Notes: generated by a model not told the origin, from the sequence alone. A stretch of DNA of 64,000 nucleotides from Pseudomonadota bacterium (GCA_021832305.1 JAKBLB010000001.1:124001-188000), one strand, 5' to 3'; positions 37,757 to 50,625 are shown, numbered from the stretch's first letter. Made by a program: numbers and translations.

Positions 37757-38583
37757 TGCCTGCGACCATCGATAATGAACGGGGTGTGCGTCTATGGGCC
37801 TGGTTACTGGCGTTGCTGGTTCATGCGTTGTTTGTGGCAATTCTGGTATTCGGGATATCCTGGCAACGGCATCCTGACCCCGCGCCCTTGATGGCTGAAC
37901 TGTGGTCGGATATCCCCAAACCTGCCACCGTTACGGAAGTGACCCCGCCACAGCCGGTAACGCCGGAACCCACGGCTCAGCCAGCCCCTGCGCCAATGCT
38001 TGCGCCCCCTCGTGTGGAGCCCACCCCGGCCCCTCCCCATCCCGAACCCAAGCCGGCCTTGCCAGCAACCCCCAGTGCAGCGGACATTGCGCTCAAGAAA
38101 AAAAAGGAAAAAGCGGCGCAGGCAGCAAAACGTCAGGCGGACCAACAACAGCGGGAGAAAATTCTGGCGGATCAACTGCGTCAGGAACGTCAGGATGCGC
38201 TCAAGGAAGAAAGGCGCGATGCCGCATTGCGGGCGGATGCCGAGGTACGCCGTCGTCAAGCCGAACAGTTGGCTCAGAATGCCCGCGCCGCTCAAGCGGC
38301 GGCAGTGGACCGTTACAAATTGGCCATCATCAACAAAATCCGTGGCAATACCGAAGTTCCCGAGGGGGTTCAAGCCGGGTTGACGCTGGAGGTGGATGTC
38401 ACCATACTGCCTGACGGAGGGGTTCTTGAACCCGTCAGGATCGTAAAGTCCAGTGGTGACCCGCGCTATGATCAGGCGGTTCTACGCGGTATCCTGCGTT
38501 CCCAGCCATTACCTTTGCCCAGTGACGTGGCCTTGCGTCGACTATTTCGAGTGACACACCTACAAATCCACCATGAAAAATAA
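37756..38583 (+). CDS. tolA: Tol-Pal system protein TolA
   Basis: 275-residue bridge between inner and outer membrane. One N-terminal helix (WAWLLALLVHALFVAILVFG), a Pro-rich stretch with many PAP/EPT units, a long Lys/Ala/Gln helix (IALKKKKEKAAQAAKRQADQ) and a C-terminal TonB-like domain (GLTLEVDVTILPDGGVLEPV). ATG shares a base with the tolR stop. Confidence 0.93.
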   Translation: MPATIDNERGVRLWAWLLALLVHALFVAILVFGISWQRHPDPAPLMAELWSDIPKPATVTEVTPPQPVTPEPTAQPAPAPMLAPPRVEPTPAPPHPEPKPALPATPSAADIALKKKKEKAAQAAKRQADQQQREKILADQLRQERQDALKEERRDAALRADAEVRRRQAEQLAQNARAAQAAAVDRYKLAIINKIRGNTEVPEGVQAGLTLEVDVTILPDGGVLEPVRIVKSSGDPRYDQAVLRGILRSQPLPLPSDVALRRLFRVTHLQIHHEK

Positions 38584-39859
38584 CCTGCTCGTTTTCATCG
38601 CTCTCCTGTTGGCACTGATTCAGGTGCCGGTTCATGCCGATATGACTCTCGAGATCGTCACCCAGGGAGCGCAACTGACCCCCATTGCCGTTTTGCCCTT
38701 TGCTGGTGATGGGGTGGGTTCTCACCAACTGTCTGCGGTCATTGCTGCCGATCTCAAACGTTCTGGTCTGTTTGATCCGCTGGATACTCGAGGAGTCTCT
38801 CCGGCCCCTGCCGATGTAGAAGGGGTGAATTGGGACACCTGGCAGGCGCAACATGCCAATTTTGTGGTGGTGGGAAATATTCAGGAAGAACCAGCGACCC
38901 ATCATGTCAAACTCAATTTTCGCCTGGTAGAACTGCCCAACCGAATGGCTCACCTCAACCTGTCTTTTGATGGATCTGCAGATCAGTACCGTATGGTGGC
39001 ACACCATGCGGCCGATGCCATTCTGGAAAACATCACGGGGTATAAGGGCATGTTCAGTTCCCGAATTGCCTATATCACCCAGCATGGTTCGGCCCACAGT
39101 CTCAAGGTAGCGGATAGCGACGGCTTCAACGAGCAGAGCATGCTCAATACCAATGAACCGATCCTGTCTCCCAAATGGTCGCCTGATGGTCAACGTATGG
39201 CCTATGTGACTTTCGAACTCAATCGTCCCATGGTGGTGGTACAGACTCTGGCTACCGGGGTTCGCCATGTGGTGGCTCGCTATAAGGGCAGCAACAGTGC
39301 TCCGGCCTGGACCCCTGATGGACGGCATCTGGCTGTGGTCCTGACCAAGGATGGGCACTCGCAGATATACCGGGTATCCATTGATGGTTCGCAGGCACCC
39401 GAGCGTCTGCTTTCAAGCGGGGGAATCGACACGGAACCCTACTTTTCGCCGGATGGGCAAACCCTGTACTTTACTTCCGACCGGGATGGCGGGCCCCAGA
39501 TCTACCGAATTGCACTGAGTGACCTGCGTGGGTCTCCAGAACGTCTGACCTTTGGCAGCAATTATGCGGTTTCTCCCAGATTGAGTCCGGACGGCAAGCA
39601 GTTGGCTTACATTCAGCGTGATGGTGGGGCATTTCATGTGATGCTCATGGACCTGGCGACGAAGCAGACCCAGCCCATGACGGATACCCCGCTGGACGAA
39701 TCTCCGACTTTTGCGCCCAATGGAAAATACCTGCTCTACTCCACTCAGGATGGTGGGAGAGGTGTCCTGGCCATTGTCAGTACCGACGGACGAATCCGTC
39801 AGAAACTGACGACCCAGACAGGAGATGTTTATGAACCGGTATGGGGGCCGTTGCAGTAA
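38573..39859 (+). CDS. tolB: Tol-Pal system periplasmic protein TolB
   Basis: 428-residue periplasmic protein with a signal peptide (LLVFIALLLALIQVPVHA), an N-terminal domain and a six-bladed propeller. Repeats such as SPKWSPDGQRMAYVTFE, APAWTPDGRHLAVVLTK and SPRLSPDGKQLAYIQRDGG define the blades. It binds Pal and TolA. Overlaps tolA by 11 bp. Confidence 0.96.
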   Translation: MKNNLLVFIALLLALIQVPVHADMTLEIVTQGAQLTPIAVLPFAGDGVGSHQLSAVIAADLKRSGLFDPLDTRGVSPAPADVEGVNWDTWQAQHANFVVVGNIQEEPATHHVKLNFRLVELPNRMAHLNLSFDGSADQYRMVAHHAADAILENITGYKGMFSSRIAYITQHGSAHSLKVADSDGFNEQSMLNTNEPILSPKWSPDGQRMAYVTFELNRPMVVVQTLATGVRHVVARYKGSNSAPAWTPDGRHLAVVLTKDGHSQIYRVSIDGSQAPERLLSSGGIDTEPYFSPDGQTLYFTSDRDGGPQIYRIALSDLRGSPERLTFGSNYAVSPRLSPDGKQLAYIQRDGGAFHVMLMDLATKQTQPMTDTPLDESPTFAPNGKYLLYSTQDGGRGVLAIVSTDGRIRQKLTTQTGDVYEPVWGPLQ

Positions 39860-39951
39860 ACCTAAGAACAGGGGTATGCGTTATACTGGGCGCAGCATTT
39901 GAAACCACTTTTTGAGTTTTACGTCAACCCTCTTTCTTAACAAGGATAATC

Positions 39952-40476
39952 ATGAAAAAAGCCCTTCTCGCTTTGGCTGTTACCAGCGTTCTGGCCGCTT
40001 GTAGTTCCACCCCAACCGAAGAAACCAGTACTCCTGTGGCACAGAAGACCGCTGCGCCTGTGGCTGTGGCTCCTGCACAACCCATGGTCAAGGAGCCGGT
40101 CACGGTTTCGTTGTATCCTGCCAAGGGTGTGGGGGGGGCGTTGGGTCAACGGACCATTCATTATGCATTCGACAAGTATACGGTCACGGATGAGTACATG
40201 CCCGTGGTTGATGCCCATGGCGACTTCCTTTTGTCTCATGGGGCTGCCAAGGTCACCCTGCAAGGGAACTGTGACGAGCGTGGCAGTCGTGAATACAATC
40301 TGGGCCTGGGACAGCGTCGTGCTGACAGCGTACGCAAGATCCTGATGGCCAAGGGAGTGAAGGACAGCCAGATCGAAACCGTCAGTTTCGGCAAGGAGAA
40401 GCCTGTCAATCCGGGGCATAATGCAGCCGCTTGGGCAGAAAACCGCCGCACTGATATCGTTTACCAAGGCGAGTAA
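39952..40476 (+). CDS. pal: Peptidoglycan-associated lipoprotein Pal
   Basis: 174-residue outer-membrane lipoprotein. Lipobox SVLAACSS gives lipidated C17. A Pro/Val/Ala linker leads to an OmpA-like domain with LQGNCDERGSREYNLGLGQR and NPGHNAAAWAENRRTDIVY that binds peptidoglycan. 92 bp after tolB; a possible -10 TATACT lies at 39882. Confidence 0.97.
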   Translation: MKKALLALAVTSVLAACSSTPTEETSTPVAQKTAAPVAVAPAQPMVKEPVTVSLYPAKGVGGALGQRTIHYAFDKYTVTDEYMPVVDAHGDFLLSHGAAKVTLQGNCDERGSREYNLGLGQRRADSVRKILMAKGVKDSQIETVSFGKEKPVNPGHNAAAWAENRRTDIVYQGE

Positions 40477-40495
40477 TTTTTATCCGAGTTCATTA

Positions 40496-40535
40496 CCCGG
40501 CGAGTGTATTTCCCTCGTCGGGTTTTCCTTTTTTG
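40496..40535 (+). terminator. Terminator/attenuator after pal
   Basis: CCCGGCGAG, 9-nt loop, CTCGTCGGG (one G-U pair), then a T-rich run, just upstream of cpoB. Confidence 0.75.
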
Positions 40536-40541
40536 GTGACC

Positions 40542-41453
40542 ATGAAAACCACTTTCAAATCGACATATTTCCTCCTGATCTTGGGTCTGCTTTGGGTTGG
40601 CCATGCTCGTGCGAGCCTTTTATCCGATGAGGAAGCCCGGCAGGGCGTGGCAGACCTCAAGAGCCAGCAATCCGTCTTGAGTCGCCAACAACAGACGATG
40701 GATGAGCGGATCACGCGCATGGAAACTGCACTTCAAGGCTATCCGGATCTGGTCATGCGGCTGGACAGTATGAGTCAGGATCTGGCCCAGTTGCGTGGGC
40801 GTATCGATAGCCTGGCCAATCAACTGGATACGGAAGACAAGCGTTTTCATGACTTGTACGTGGATCTGGACTCTCGTCTCAAGGCGGTGGAATCTGCCTT
40901 GCCCAAACCGGAAGGAGCGGATGGGTCGACTTCCGGCTCTCCAGGTGTGGCAGGTGGAAAAGAAGGCGCACCCTCTTCGGGGATGGCAGAAGGTGGGAAA
41001 AGTGTCGCGACTGTGGCGGATAATGGCGCCAAATCAGCGGAGCAGGGGAAAGAGGGAACCCCGGAAGGCGCCTCTGATGCCAAGGCGCCCTCTGCGGATT
41101 ATGATGCGGCTCTATCCGTGTTCAATGCGGGAAATTATGTCAAATCCCGGAAGTTGTTCGAAGCCTTTGTCAAGGCCAACCCCAACGATGACAAAGTGCC
41201 TAATGCGCTCTACTGGATCGGGATGAATCAGTTATTGCTCAAAGATTACAAAGGAGCTCGTGCGACGAATCAACACCTGTACAAGTCTTATCCGGACTCA
41301 CCCAAAACCCCGGATGGGTTGCTGAACCTTGCGGCAGCTTGGTTGGGGTTGGGGGAATCCGCCACAGCAAAAGCCACTTGGAAGATGATCATTGCCGAAT
41401 ATCCAGGCAGTTCGGCTGCGCTGAAGGCCAAGGCCCGTCTCCGCCAACATTGA
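40542..41453 (+). CDS. cpoB: Cell division coordinator CpoB (YbgF)
   Basis: 303-residue periplasmic protein linking Tol-Pal with peptidoglycan synthesis. Signal peptide (TYFLLILGLLWVGHARA), an N-terminal trimeric coiled coil (RQQQTMDERITRMETALQGY), a Gly/Ser/Glu-rich linker and C-terminal TPR repeats (YDAALSVFNAGNYVKSRKLF, PNALYWIGMNQLLLKDYKGA). Start ATG 40542; GTG 40533 is possible. Confidence 0.92.
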   Translation: MKTTFKSTYFLLILGLLWVGHARASLLSDEEARQGVADLKSQQSVLSRQQQTMDERITRMETALQGYPDLVMRLDSMSQDLAQLRGRIDSLANQLDTEDKRFHDLYVDLDSRLKAVESALPKPEGADGSTSGSPGVAGGKEGAPSSGMAEGGKSVATVADNGAKSAEQGKEGTPEGASDAKAPSADYDAALSVFNAGNYVKSRKLFEAFVKANPNDDKVPNALYWIGMNQLLLKDYKGARATNQHLYKSYPDSPKTPDGLLNLAAAWLGLGESATAKATWKMIIAEYPGSSAALKAKARLRQH

Positions 41454-41478
41454 CATCGTCGTTTTTTTGGGTGATAAT
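41452..41478 (+). promoter_or_regulatory. Promoter of tRNA-Lys(UUU)
   Basis: TTGACA (41452-41457) and GATAAT (41473-41478), spacer 15 bp, overlapping the cpoB stop region, 25 bp before the tRNA. Confidence 0.5.
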
Positions 41479-41503
41479 GGCAGGCTGTGCTTGTCAATTT
41501 ATT

Positions 41504-41579
41504 GGGCCGTTAGCTCAGTTGGTAGAGCAGCGGACTTTTAATCCGTTGGTCGCAGGTTCGAATCCCGCACGGCCTACCA
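41504..41579 (+). tRNA. tRNA-Lys(UUU)
   Basis: 76 nt with encoded CCA. Acceptor GGGCCGT/ACGGCCT, anticodon loop CTTTTAA gives TTT, T-arm GCAGGTTCGAATCCCGC. A second tRNA-Lys lies at 50444. Confidence 0.96.
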
Positions 41580-41610
41580 ATAAATCAAACCGTTCCGCGG
41601 TTACATCATT

Positions 41611-41865
41611 TCAGTAAATTTCAGAATCGCTATCCGAGGGCATCGTTGTGAGCGCCAACTCGATATTTGAAGCCAGATCTTTGGCATAGTCCGCTGCCTC
41701 GGATAATCGAATCGACTCATAGAACTTTGCTTTTAGCCGAAAATTATTGATATCTTCCAACAACAACGCTCTTATCTCATCCTTTTTCATCTGGATCTCC
41801 ATTCTGAGGTTAACCGAGGTTTGGTCCGTATTTCTCTTCTTTTTTCGCCATTCTTCAATTGCCAT
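41611..41865 (-). CDS. Small hypothetical protein
   Basis: 84 residues, strongly charged and helical (MKKDEIRALLLEDINNFRLK). No family recognised. A GGAG six bases before an internal ATG at 41790 makes a 59-residue version the more likely product. It sits between tRNA-Lys and another small minus-strand gene. Confidence 0.4.
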   Translation of the reverse strand: MAIEEWRKKKRNTDQTSVNLRMEIQMKKDEIRALLLEDINNFRLKAKFYESIRLSEAADYAKDLASNIELALTTMPSDSDSEIY

Positions 41866-41928
41866 TGTTACGAGCCATTATTACTCAAGAGTGATACTTG
41901 GGGTAAAATATCATGACAGGTCAACTGC

Positions 41929-42129
41929 TCAGGGTTCCGGTGGCGGTGGTGGCGTAGACTTGGAGTTTTTCTGTTCTACTGCAGGCTTGTGATTGTAACT
42001 CGTTGTTTCATTAAGACTTACTTCGTTTTCGTCTTTTTCATCTTGTTTTTTGTCAGTGCTGCTCTCTCCCGTGGTGGCTACAAAAACAATGGATCCTAGA
42101 AAAAGCAGGCCTATGATGGTCTCAAGCAT
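41929..42129 (-). CDS. Small single-pass membrane protein
   Basis: 66 residues: an N-terminal membrane helix (LETIIGLLFLGSIVFVATTG), then an acidic/polar tail with many Asp, Glu and Lys, ending in a proline run (STPPPPPEP). AGGAAGGA lies about 11 bases before the ATG at 42129. Likely a membrane-anchored protein with a flexible tail. Family unknown. Confidence 0.5.
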   Translation of the reverse strand: MLETIIGLLFLGSIVFVATTGESSTDKKQDEKDENEVSLNETTSYNHKPAVEQKNSKSTPPPPPEP

Positions 42130-42406
42130 AAAATATTGGGTCCTTCCTGGCGGTGTCACAAATGCGTACGGATTCGGTAACTCTACAAGTCAATGTTGGA
42201 GTGTCGATGAAGCATGAGAGGCAAAATTATTCCATAAGTGCCCTTTGATCCGGTAAAAAATTGTTATATTTTTTGATTGGGGCAAGAACCTTCAAGTTAT
42301 TTCCATACTCCAAGGTATTGAGGAGACATTCCTCGCGGGTTGTCGACAGACGCGCAGCCCATCGGTCGACAGCAGATTCGTTCATAATAAATCTGAGGGG
42401 ACCGCC
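42130..42406. other. Intergenic region upstream of pseudoazurin gene
   Basis: No gene. AT-rich around 42250-42285 and presumably holding divergent promoters, but no clear -35/-10 pair. GAGGGGA precedes the pseudoazurin ATG. Confidence 0.4.
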
Positions 42407-42853
42407 ATGAAAAAATCAATTATCCCGCTGGCAGTGATGTTGGCCTGCCTGAGTGTGAGTGCATGGTCTGCAGACCATGAAGTCAAGATGATGACACAGG
42501 GAAGCGATGGACAGACGTTGGTCTTTGAACCTTCGTTTCTCAAGGTCGCGGTTGGGGATACTGTGACTTTCAAACCCATGCAGAAAGCCGGCCACACCAG
42601 TTACTCAATCTTTGAGCCGGAGGGAGCGAAGCCCTGGAAGGCGCAGCCTGATTCGGAAATTACCGTCAAACTGGACAAGGAAGGGGTTTATCTGGTGGAG
42701 TGTTTTGTCCATAAGACCTTGGGTATGGTGGCCGTGATTCAGGCTGGAAAACCAGTGAACCTCGAGGCTGCCAAGCAAAAAGCAGCAGAAGAATCTGCCA
42801 AGATGGCGGTCGGCAAGGATCGCTTCGCCAAGGAATTGGCGCTGGTCAAGTAG
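42407..42853 (+). CDS. Pseudoazurin, type 1 blue copper protein
   Basis: 148-residue periplasmic electron carrier. Signal peptide (SIIPLAVMLACLSVSAWS, cut after SA). All four copper ligands are present: His in KAGHTSYS, then Cys, His and Met in ECFVHKTLGM with the pseudoazurin spacing (C-x2-H-x4-M). Two C-terminal helices (LEAAKQKAAEESAKMAVGKD) also fit. Pseudoazurins feed electrons to nitrite reductase or oxidases; in an iron oxidiser this one might carry electrons from iron, which is a guess. Confidence 0.9.
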   Translation: MKKSIIPLAVMLACLSVSAWSADHEVKMMTQGSDGQTLVFEPSFLKVAVGDTVTFKPMQKAGHTSYSIFEPEGAKPWKAQPDSEITVKLDKEGVYLVECFVHKTLGMVAVIQAGKPVNLEAAKQKAAEESAKMAVGKDRFAKELALVK

Positions 42854-43043
42854 GGAGGATCTTTTCTTTGCCCCCCTTGGAGTTTTCGGGGGGGCGAGGG
42901 GCTTCCTGTAGAGCCTCAAGCCGTCATGATCGTTCAGTTCATTGGAAGAACTGGCGCAGAAATCTTTCGGTATTTGGGCTATGAAAACCTGATGTTTGAG
43001 ATTAGTATGGCCGCTTGGGGGGCGTTGGGGTCGGGAGGTCATC

Positions 43044-43718
43044 ATGTCAATACTGAGCGGTCTGAGTGGTAGCGTTGGAGCAACGGTCGCGGGGAGCGTC
43101 TTGACTTCCGCCATGTCTAAAAGACACGGGGGTAGCCATGGAGACGGGAGTGGACGCGCGGCCGCACTGTCAGGATTTACGGGGGGAACGTTCATGTCGT
43201 CCGTGGTGCAGTCCTTGCGCCAGGTCATAAGCGCGGATTCTGTGAAATCGGGAGCCGTTGCCGTATCTCCCCGTTCCGCGACGAGTCCTGCACATTCCCG
43301 TTCCCCGGGGACATCACCGGACCTGGCGTTGAATGCGTTCACGCAGGCGCTCTTTTCATCCTTGTATGGGGCAAATAACCCGGCTTCGACGAATCCGGCA
43401 GGACAGAGCGGTGCAGGTCAGGGGGCCGCATCGACTGGATACCTGTCTGCTCCCGGCTCGCTGGAAAGCCGCCTGGGTGGTTTGATCCAGACGCTTTCTA
43501 CGGCGAATTCATCGCCCATGTCGGCTTTGTCGGCGCCAGGAGGGCAAACCGGAGCAACGAGTGCGTCATCCTACGCGACGTTGCAGCAGGAGTTTCATAA
43601 CCTGCTGTCTGCCTTTGGGGCAACACAGGGTCAGACGACCCTCAGTGGATTTCTTGCGTCGTTATCAACCAATCTGCAAAATAATGGTGCCAGTTTGGGG
43701 CTCAATGCGATTGCTTGA
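43044..43718 (+). CDS. Low-complexity protein of unknown function
   Basis: 224 residues starting MSILSGLSGSVGATVAGSVL, with GGGAGG before the ATG. Rich in Ser, Gly and Ala, with a basic HGGSHGDGSGR segment and the C-terminal FHNLLSAFGATQGQTTLSGF. No clear cleavable signal. Secreted or surface proteins often have such composition, but location and role are unknown. Its stop overlaps the rplU promoter. Confidence 0.65.
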   Translation: MSILSGLSGSVGATVAGSVLTSAMSKRHGGSHGDGSGRAAALSGFTGGTFMSSVVQSLRQVISADSVKSGAVAVSPRSATSPAHSRSPGTSPDLALNAFTQALFSSLYGANNPASTNPAGQSGAGQGAASTGYLSAPGSLESRLGGLIQTLSTANSSPMSALSAPGGQTGATSASSYATLQQEFHNLLSAFGATQGQTTLSGFLASLSTNLQNNGASLGLNAIA

Positions 43719-43748
43719 CAGGATGGGTATATGGGATTAGAATCCCAT
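43715..43748 (+). promoter_or_regulatory. rplU promoter with overlapping palindrome
   Basis: TTGACA (43715-43720), 17-bp spacer, TAGAAT (43738-43743). The perfect palindrome ATGGGATT-AG-AATCCCAT (43731-43748) covers the -10 box and could be an operator or, in RNA, a leader hairpin. Confidence 0.75.
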
Positions 43749-43776
43749 GTTCTGTGAATTTATCAAGGTGAATCCC

Positions 43777-44094
43777 ATGTATGCGGTCATCAAGACGGGC
43801 GGTAAGCAATATCGCGTTCAGTCCGGAGAGAAGTTGAAAGTAGAGCGAATTGAAGCAGAAGTTGGCTCTGAGGTAGGACTCGATCAGGTACTGATGGTTG
43901 CTGATGGGGAGACCCTGCACGTTGGGCGTCCCTTGGTTGAAGGGGCGAAGGTCGCGGCAACTGTGGTCAGTCACGGTCGTCACGACAAGGTACGCATCTT
44001 CAAAATGCGTCGTCGCAAGCACTACCAGAAACATCAAGGACATCGGCAGAATTATACGGAACTGCAAATCGGTTCCATCACGACAGCAGTCTGA
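43777..44094 (+). CDS. rplU: 50S ribosomal protein L21
   Basis: 105-residue L21 starting [20 protein letters not shown], with the C-terminal motif [23 protein letters not shown] at 43777; the frame extends ten codons upstream without support. First gene of the rplU-rpmA-obgE group. Confidence 0.97.
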   Translation: MYAVIKTGGKQYRVQSGEKLKVERIEAEVGSEVGLDQVLMVADGETLHVGRPLVEGAKVAATVVSHGRHDKVRIFKMRRRKHYQKHQGHRQNYTELQIGSITTAV

Positions 44095-44103
44095 GGTTAA
44101 AAC

Positions 44104-44373
44104 ATGGCACATAAAAAGGCAGGCGGGAGTTCCCGCAATGGACGCGATTCTGAATCGAAACGTTTGGGAGTCAAGGCCTACGGTGGGCAACTTGTCAGCG
44201 CGGGAAGCATCATCGTGCGGCAGCGCGGTACACGCATCCACCCAGGGACCAATGTTGGGATGGGAAAGGATCATACCCTCTTTGCCAAGGTGGAAGGGCA
44301 TGTCGTATTCCGCAACAAAGGACCGCTCAACGACAAGATCGTCACCATTGAACCTTTGGCCAGCGTTGCTTGA
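44104..44373 (+). CDS. rpmA: 50S ribosomal protein L27
   Basis: 89-residue L27, starting [20 protein letters not shown] with the uncleaved Gram-negative N-terminus that reaches the peptidyl transferase centre. Internal [20 protein letters not shown]. Nine bases after rplU. Confidence 0.98.
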   Translation: MAHKKAGGSSRNGRDSESKRLGVKAYGGQLVSAGSIIVRQRGTRIHPGTNVGMGKDHTLFAKVEGHVVFRNKGPLNDKIVTIEPLASVA

Positions 44374-44398
44374 TCAGGCGTTGCGATTACAGGAAAAT

Positions 44399-48200
<3,802 letters not shown>

Positions 48201-48203
48201 GTT

Positions 48204-49772
48204 ATGGCCCGCCAGAAAATTCTGATTCTTGACTTCGGTGCCCAGTACGTCCAATTGATTGCACGGCGTGTTCGGGAGGCGGGAGTCTATTGTGAATTAC
48301 ATCCATGGGATGTCACAGACCAGTTTGTGCGTGAATTTTCCCCGCAGGGAGTGATCTTGTCTGGAGGACCGGCTTCGGTGACGACGGGGCATGCAGCTCC
48401 TCGTGCTCCACAGTCCGTGTTTGAGTTGGGCGTTCCCGTTCTGGGGATTTGTTACGGTATGCAAACCATGGCAGCCCAACTGGGCGGACAGGTAGAAAAT
48501 GCCAGCGTACGGGAATTTGGGCATGCCACCGTTCAGACCTTGGGCGATTCTTCCCTGTTTGGCAAGTTATGTGACCAGAAAGGTCAGCACGGAGAATCCC
48601 TGTTATCGGTATGGATGAGTCATGGCGATAAAGTCACCTCACTGCCCCCAGGTTTTTTTATCAGTGCGGCCAATGCAGTGACCCCGATTGCGGCCATGGC
48701 CGATGAAACTCGTCATTTCTACGGGGTTCAGTTCCATCCGGAAGTGACTCATACGGTGCAGGGGAAAGCGCTGTTGACGCGTTTTGTGAGGGATATTTGC
48801 GGCCTTGGTGCGGATTGGACCATGCCCCATTTCGTCACGCAGGCAGTGCAGGCGATCCGTGCCCAAGTGGGAACCGATGAGGTGATTCTCGGACTTTCCG
48901 GGGGTGTTGATTCTTCGGTGGCAGCGGTTCTCATTCACAAAGCGATTGGTTCTCAACTGACTTGTGTTTTCGTGGATCACGGTTTATTGCGCTACCGGGA
49001 AGCCGAGGAAGTCATGGCCACCTTTGGTCAGCACCTTGGCCTCAAAGTGATTCATGTGGATGCCAGGGCAACCTTTATGGGGCATCTGGCAGGGGTCACA
49101 GACCCGGAACAGAAACGAAAAATCATTGGTCGTGAATTCGTCGAGGTTTTTCAGCGTGAAGCCGGACGTTTACCGCAGGCAAAGTGGTTGGCTCAAGGAA
49201 CCATTTATCCAGATGTCATCGAATCTGCTGGTTCCAAAAATGGCAAAGCCCAGAATATCAAATCTCACCATAATGTGGGGGGGCTTCCTGATACGCTCCA
49301 TCTGAAATTACTTGAACCCTTGCGTGATCTGTTCAAGGATGAAGTACGCGCCTTGGGGATGGAACTGGGGCTTCCGCCCGAAATGGTCCATCGTCACCCC
49401 TTTCCCGGACCGGGTATGGGGGTGCGTATCTTGGGTGAAGTATCGCCTCATTTTGTTGACTTGCTGCAGCGTGCCGATGCCATCTTTATTGAGGAATTGC
49501 GCTCTTCGGGCTGGTATGACCAAGTTTCTCAAGCTTTCGCGGTGTTTTTACCCGTGCGTTCCGTAGGAGTCATGGGCGATGGACGAACCTATGAACATGT
49601 CGTGGCTTTGCGTGCTGTGGTCACCAGCGACTTCATGACGGCTCATTGGGCCGAACTTCCTTACAACCTGTTGGGAAAGGTTTCCAACAGAATCATCAAT
49701 GAAGTGCGTGGGATCAACCGCGTAGTCTATGATATTTCCGGGAAACCTCCCGCTACCATAGAGTGGGAATGA
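48204..49772 (+). CDS. guaA: GMP synthase (glutamine-hydrolysing)
   Basis: 522-residue enzyme making GMP from XMP. N-terminal class I glutaminase with [17 protein letters not shown] (nucleophile Cys) and [14 protein letters not shown]-pyrophosphatase P-loop [15 protein letters not shown]-terminal dimerisation domain ending PPATIEWE. Three bases after guaB. Confidence 0.98.
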   Translation: MARQKILILDFGAQYVQLIARRVREAGVYCELHPWDVTDQFVREFSPQGVILSGGPASVTTGHAAPRAPQSVFELGVPVLGICYGMQTMAAQLGGQVENASVREFGHATVQTLGDSSLFGKLCDQKGQHGESLLSVWMSHGDKVTSLPPGFFISAANAVTPIAAMADETRHFYGVQFHPEVTHTVQGKALLTRFVRDICGLGADWTMPHFVTQAVQAIRAQVGTDEVILGLSGGVDSSVAAVLIHKAIGSQLTCVFVDHGLLRYREAEEVMATFGQHLGLKVIHVDARATFMGHLAGVTDPEQKRKIIGREFVEVFQREAGRLPQAKWLAQGTIYPDVIESAGSKNGKAQNIKSHHNVGGLPDTLHLKLLEPLRDLFKDEVRALGMELGLPPEMVHRHPFPGPGMGVRILGEVSPHFVDLLQRADAIFIEELRSSGWYDQVSQAFAVFLPVRSVGVMGDGRTYEHVVALRAVVTSDFMTAHWAELPYNLLGKVSNRIINEVRGINRVVYDISGKPPATIEWE

Positions 49773-49789
49773 CTTGATGTCTGGCAATG

Positions 49790-49886
49790 CTGCCCATAGG
49801 GAATCGTGCTGCTCAGGCTACTCGTACACCATGCGTATGACACGCTCCCGGAGTTCCGGGGAATACTTGGCTTGTGTCTGCTAGTG
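49790..49886 (-). pseudogene. IS3-family OrfA remnant
   Basis: The minus strand reads KYSPELRERVIRMVYE, stop, PEQHDSLWAA. This is the start of an IS3-group OrfA helix-turn-helix protein with an in-frame TAG and no continuation. The relic ends almost at the guaA stop. Confidence 0.65.
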
Positions 49887-49988
49887 GCCCCATTCTCTCA
49901 ATGGTCGGAACCTCCTCAAAACCCAGGGTGGTTCAGTGGCCATTGGTTCGGATTGAGCGAGGTTAACTGAAGTTTGGATTGATTTACT

Positions 49989-50040
49989 AAAACCAGCGAT
50001 GCACCCTGTTACGAGGGGGGGGGTACGAGCGCATCGCTGG
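49989..50040 (-). terminator. Terminator of the 31-residue membrane peptide gene
   Basis: On the minus strand, CCAGCGATGC and its complement (50040-50031 and 50002-49993) form a 10-bp stem followed by TTTT. The loop contains an eight-C run. Confidence 0.65.
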
Positions 50041-50056
50041 GAGAGAAATGCGTTGC

Positions 50057-50152
50057 TTACTTCTTGCGCTGCCAGTTGGCGTTGTCGACAATGAAACAAA
50101 ATAAGGCTGTTCCCACGATTCCAATGATTTCATACATCACGATATTACCCAT
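50057..50152 (-). CDS. 31-residue membrane peptide
   Basis: A micro-gene reading MGNIVMYEIIGIVGTALFCF, then IVDNANWQRKK. It has AGGAG eight bases before the ATG, one membrane helix and a basic C-terminus. A terminator follows and an FNR-type box lies upstream, so the unit is complete. The size and layout resemble small subunits or stabilisers of respiratory complexes, such as CydX-like peptides, but the sequence matches none I know. Confidence 0.6.
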   Translation of the reverse strand: MGNIVMYEIIGIVGTALFCFIVDNANWQRKK

Positions 50153-50246
50153 GGCGCAATCTCCTGAAATTTTTGTCTGAATGCGATACTGTCCTATCCT
50201 CCATCCCGCAATTTTTTTGACGGGATGGCTGATTTTAACTATAAAT

Positions 50247-50260
50247 TTGATTAAGATCAA
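50247..50260. promoter_or_regulatory. FNR/Anr-type box
   Basis: TTGAT-TAAG-ATCAA, an exact match to the FNR/Anr consensus, in an AT-rich tract 95 bp upstream of the 31-residue gene. Between box and gene lies an 8-bp inverted repeat (CCATCCCG, 50201-50228). Confidence 0.6.
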
Positions 50261-50396
50261 ATAAAAATAATAAAAAATATGGTAGCGCATAGTTTTTATG
50301 CGCAACTGGTTGAACGGATGAATGTTTTTGTTTCGACCTGGACTTGTACAAAGGGCGATTCCAAGTCGGCAGGAGTAGGGTGAAGCAAAAAGTCGT
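50261..50396. other. Intergenic DNA between FNR-type box and tRNA-Lys(CUU) promoter
   Basis: No gene. AT-rich at its left end, with a small perfect inverted repeat GCGCATA, loop GTTTT, TATGCGC (50285-50303). Nothing else recognised. Confidence 0.4.
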
Positions 50397-50427
50397 TTGA
50401 TTCCGAGGTGGAGAATTCTGTTATAAT
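50397..50427 (+). promoter_or_regulatory. Promoter of tRNA-Lys(CUU)
   Basis: TTGATT (50397-50402) and TATAAT (50422-50427), spacer 19 bp, 16 bp before the tRNA. Confidence 0.55.
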
Positions 50428-50443
50428 CCTCACTTCATGGTGT

Positions 50444-50519
50444 GGGTCGTTAGCTCAGTTGGTAGAGCAGCGGACTCTTAATCCGTTGGTCGAAGGTTCG
50501 AATCCTTCACGGCCCACCA
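50444..50519 (+). tRNA. tRNA-Lys(CUU)
   Basis: 76 nt with encoded CCA. Anticodon loop CTCTTAA gives CTT; T-arm GAAGGTTCGAATCCTTC. Nearly identical to the UUU isoacceptor at 41504. Confidence 0.96.
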
Positions 50520-50625
50520 GTAATGATTAAGAAAACAAACATTTTTTATCATTGCGTTGATCGAGACCATGACGGTCCCCTCAGGAGACTTCTTTCTACA
50601 CCCTCCACTTCAAGGAGGTTATACC

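Noticed and set aside
42871-42894. Terminator after pseudoazurin gene
   Set aside because: A C6/G7 stem exists but no T-run follows it on the plus strand; too weak to list as a feature.
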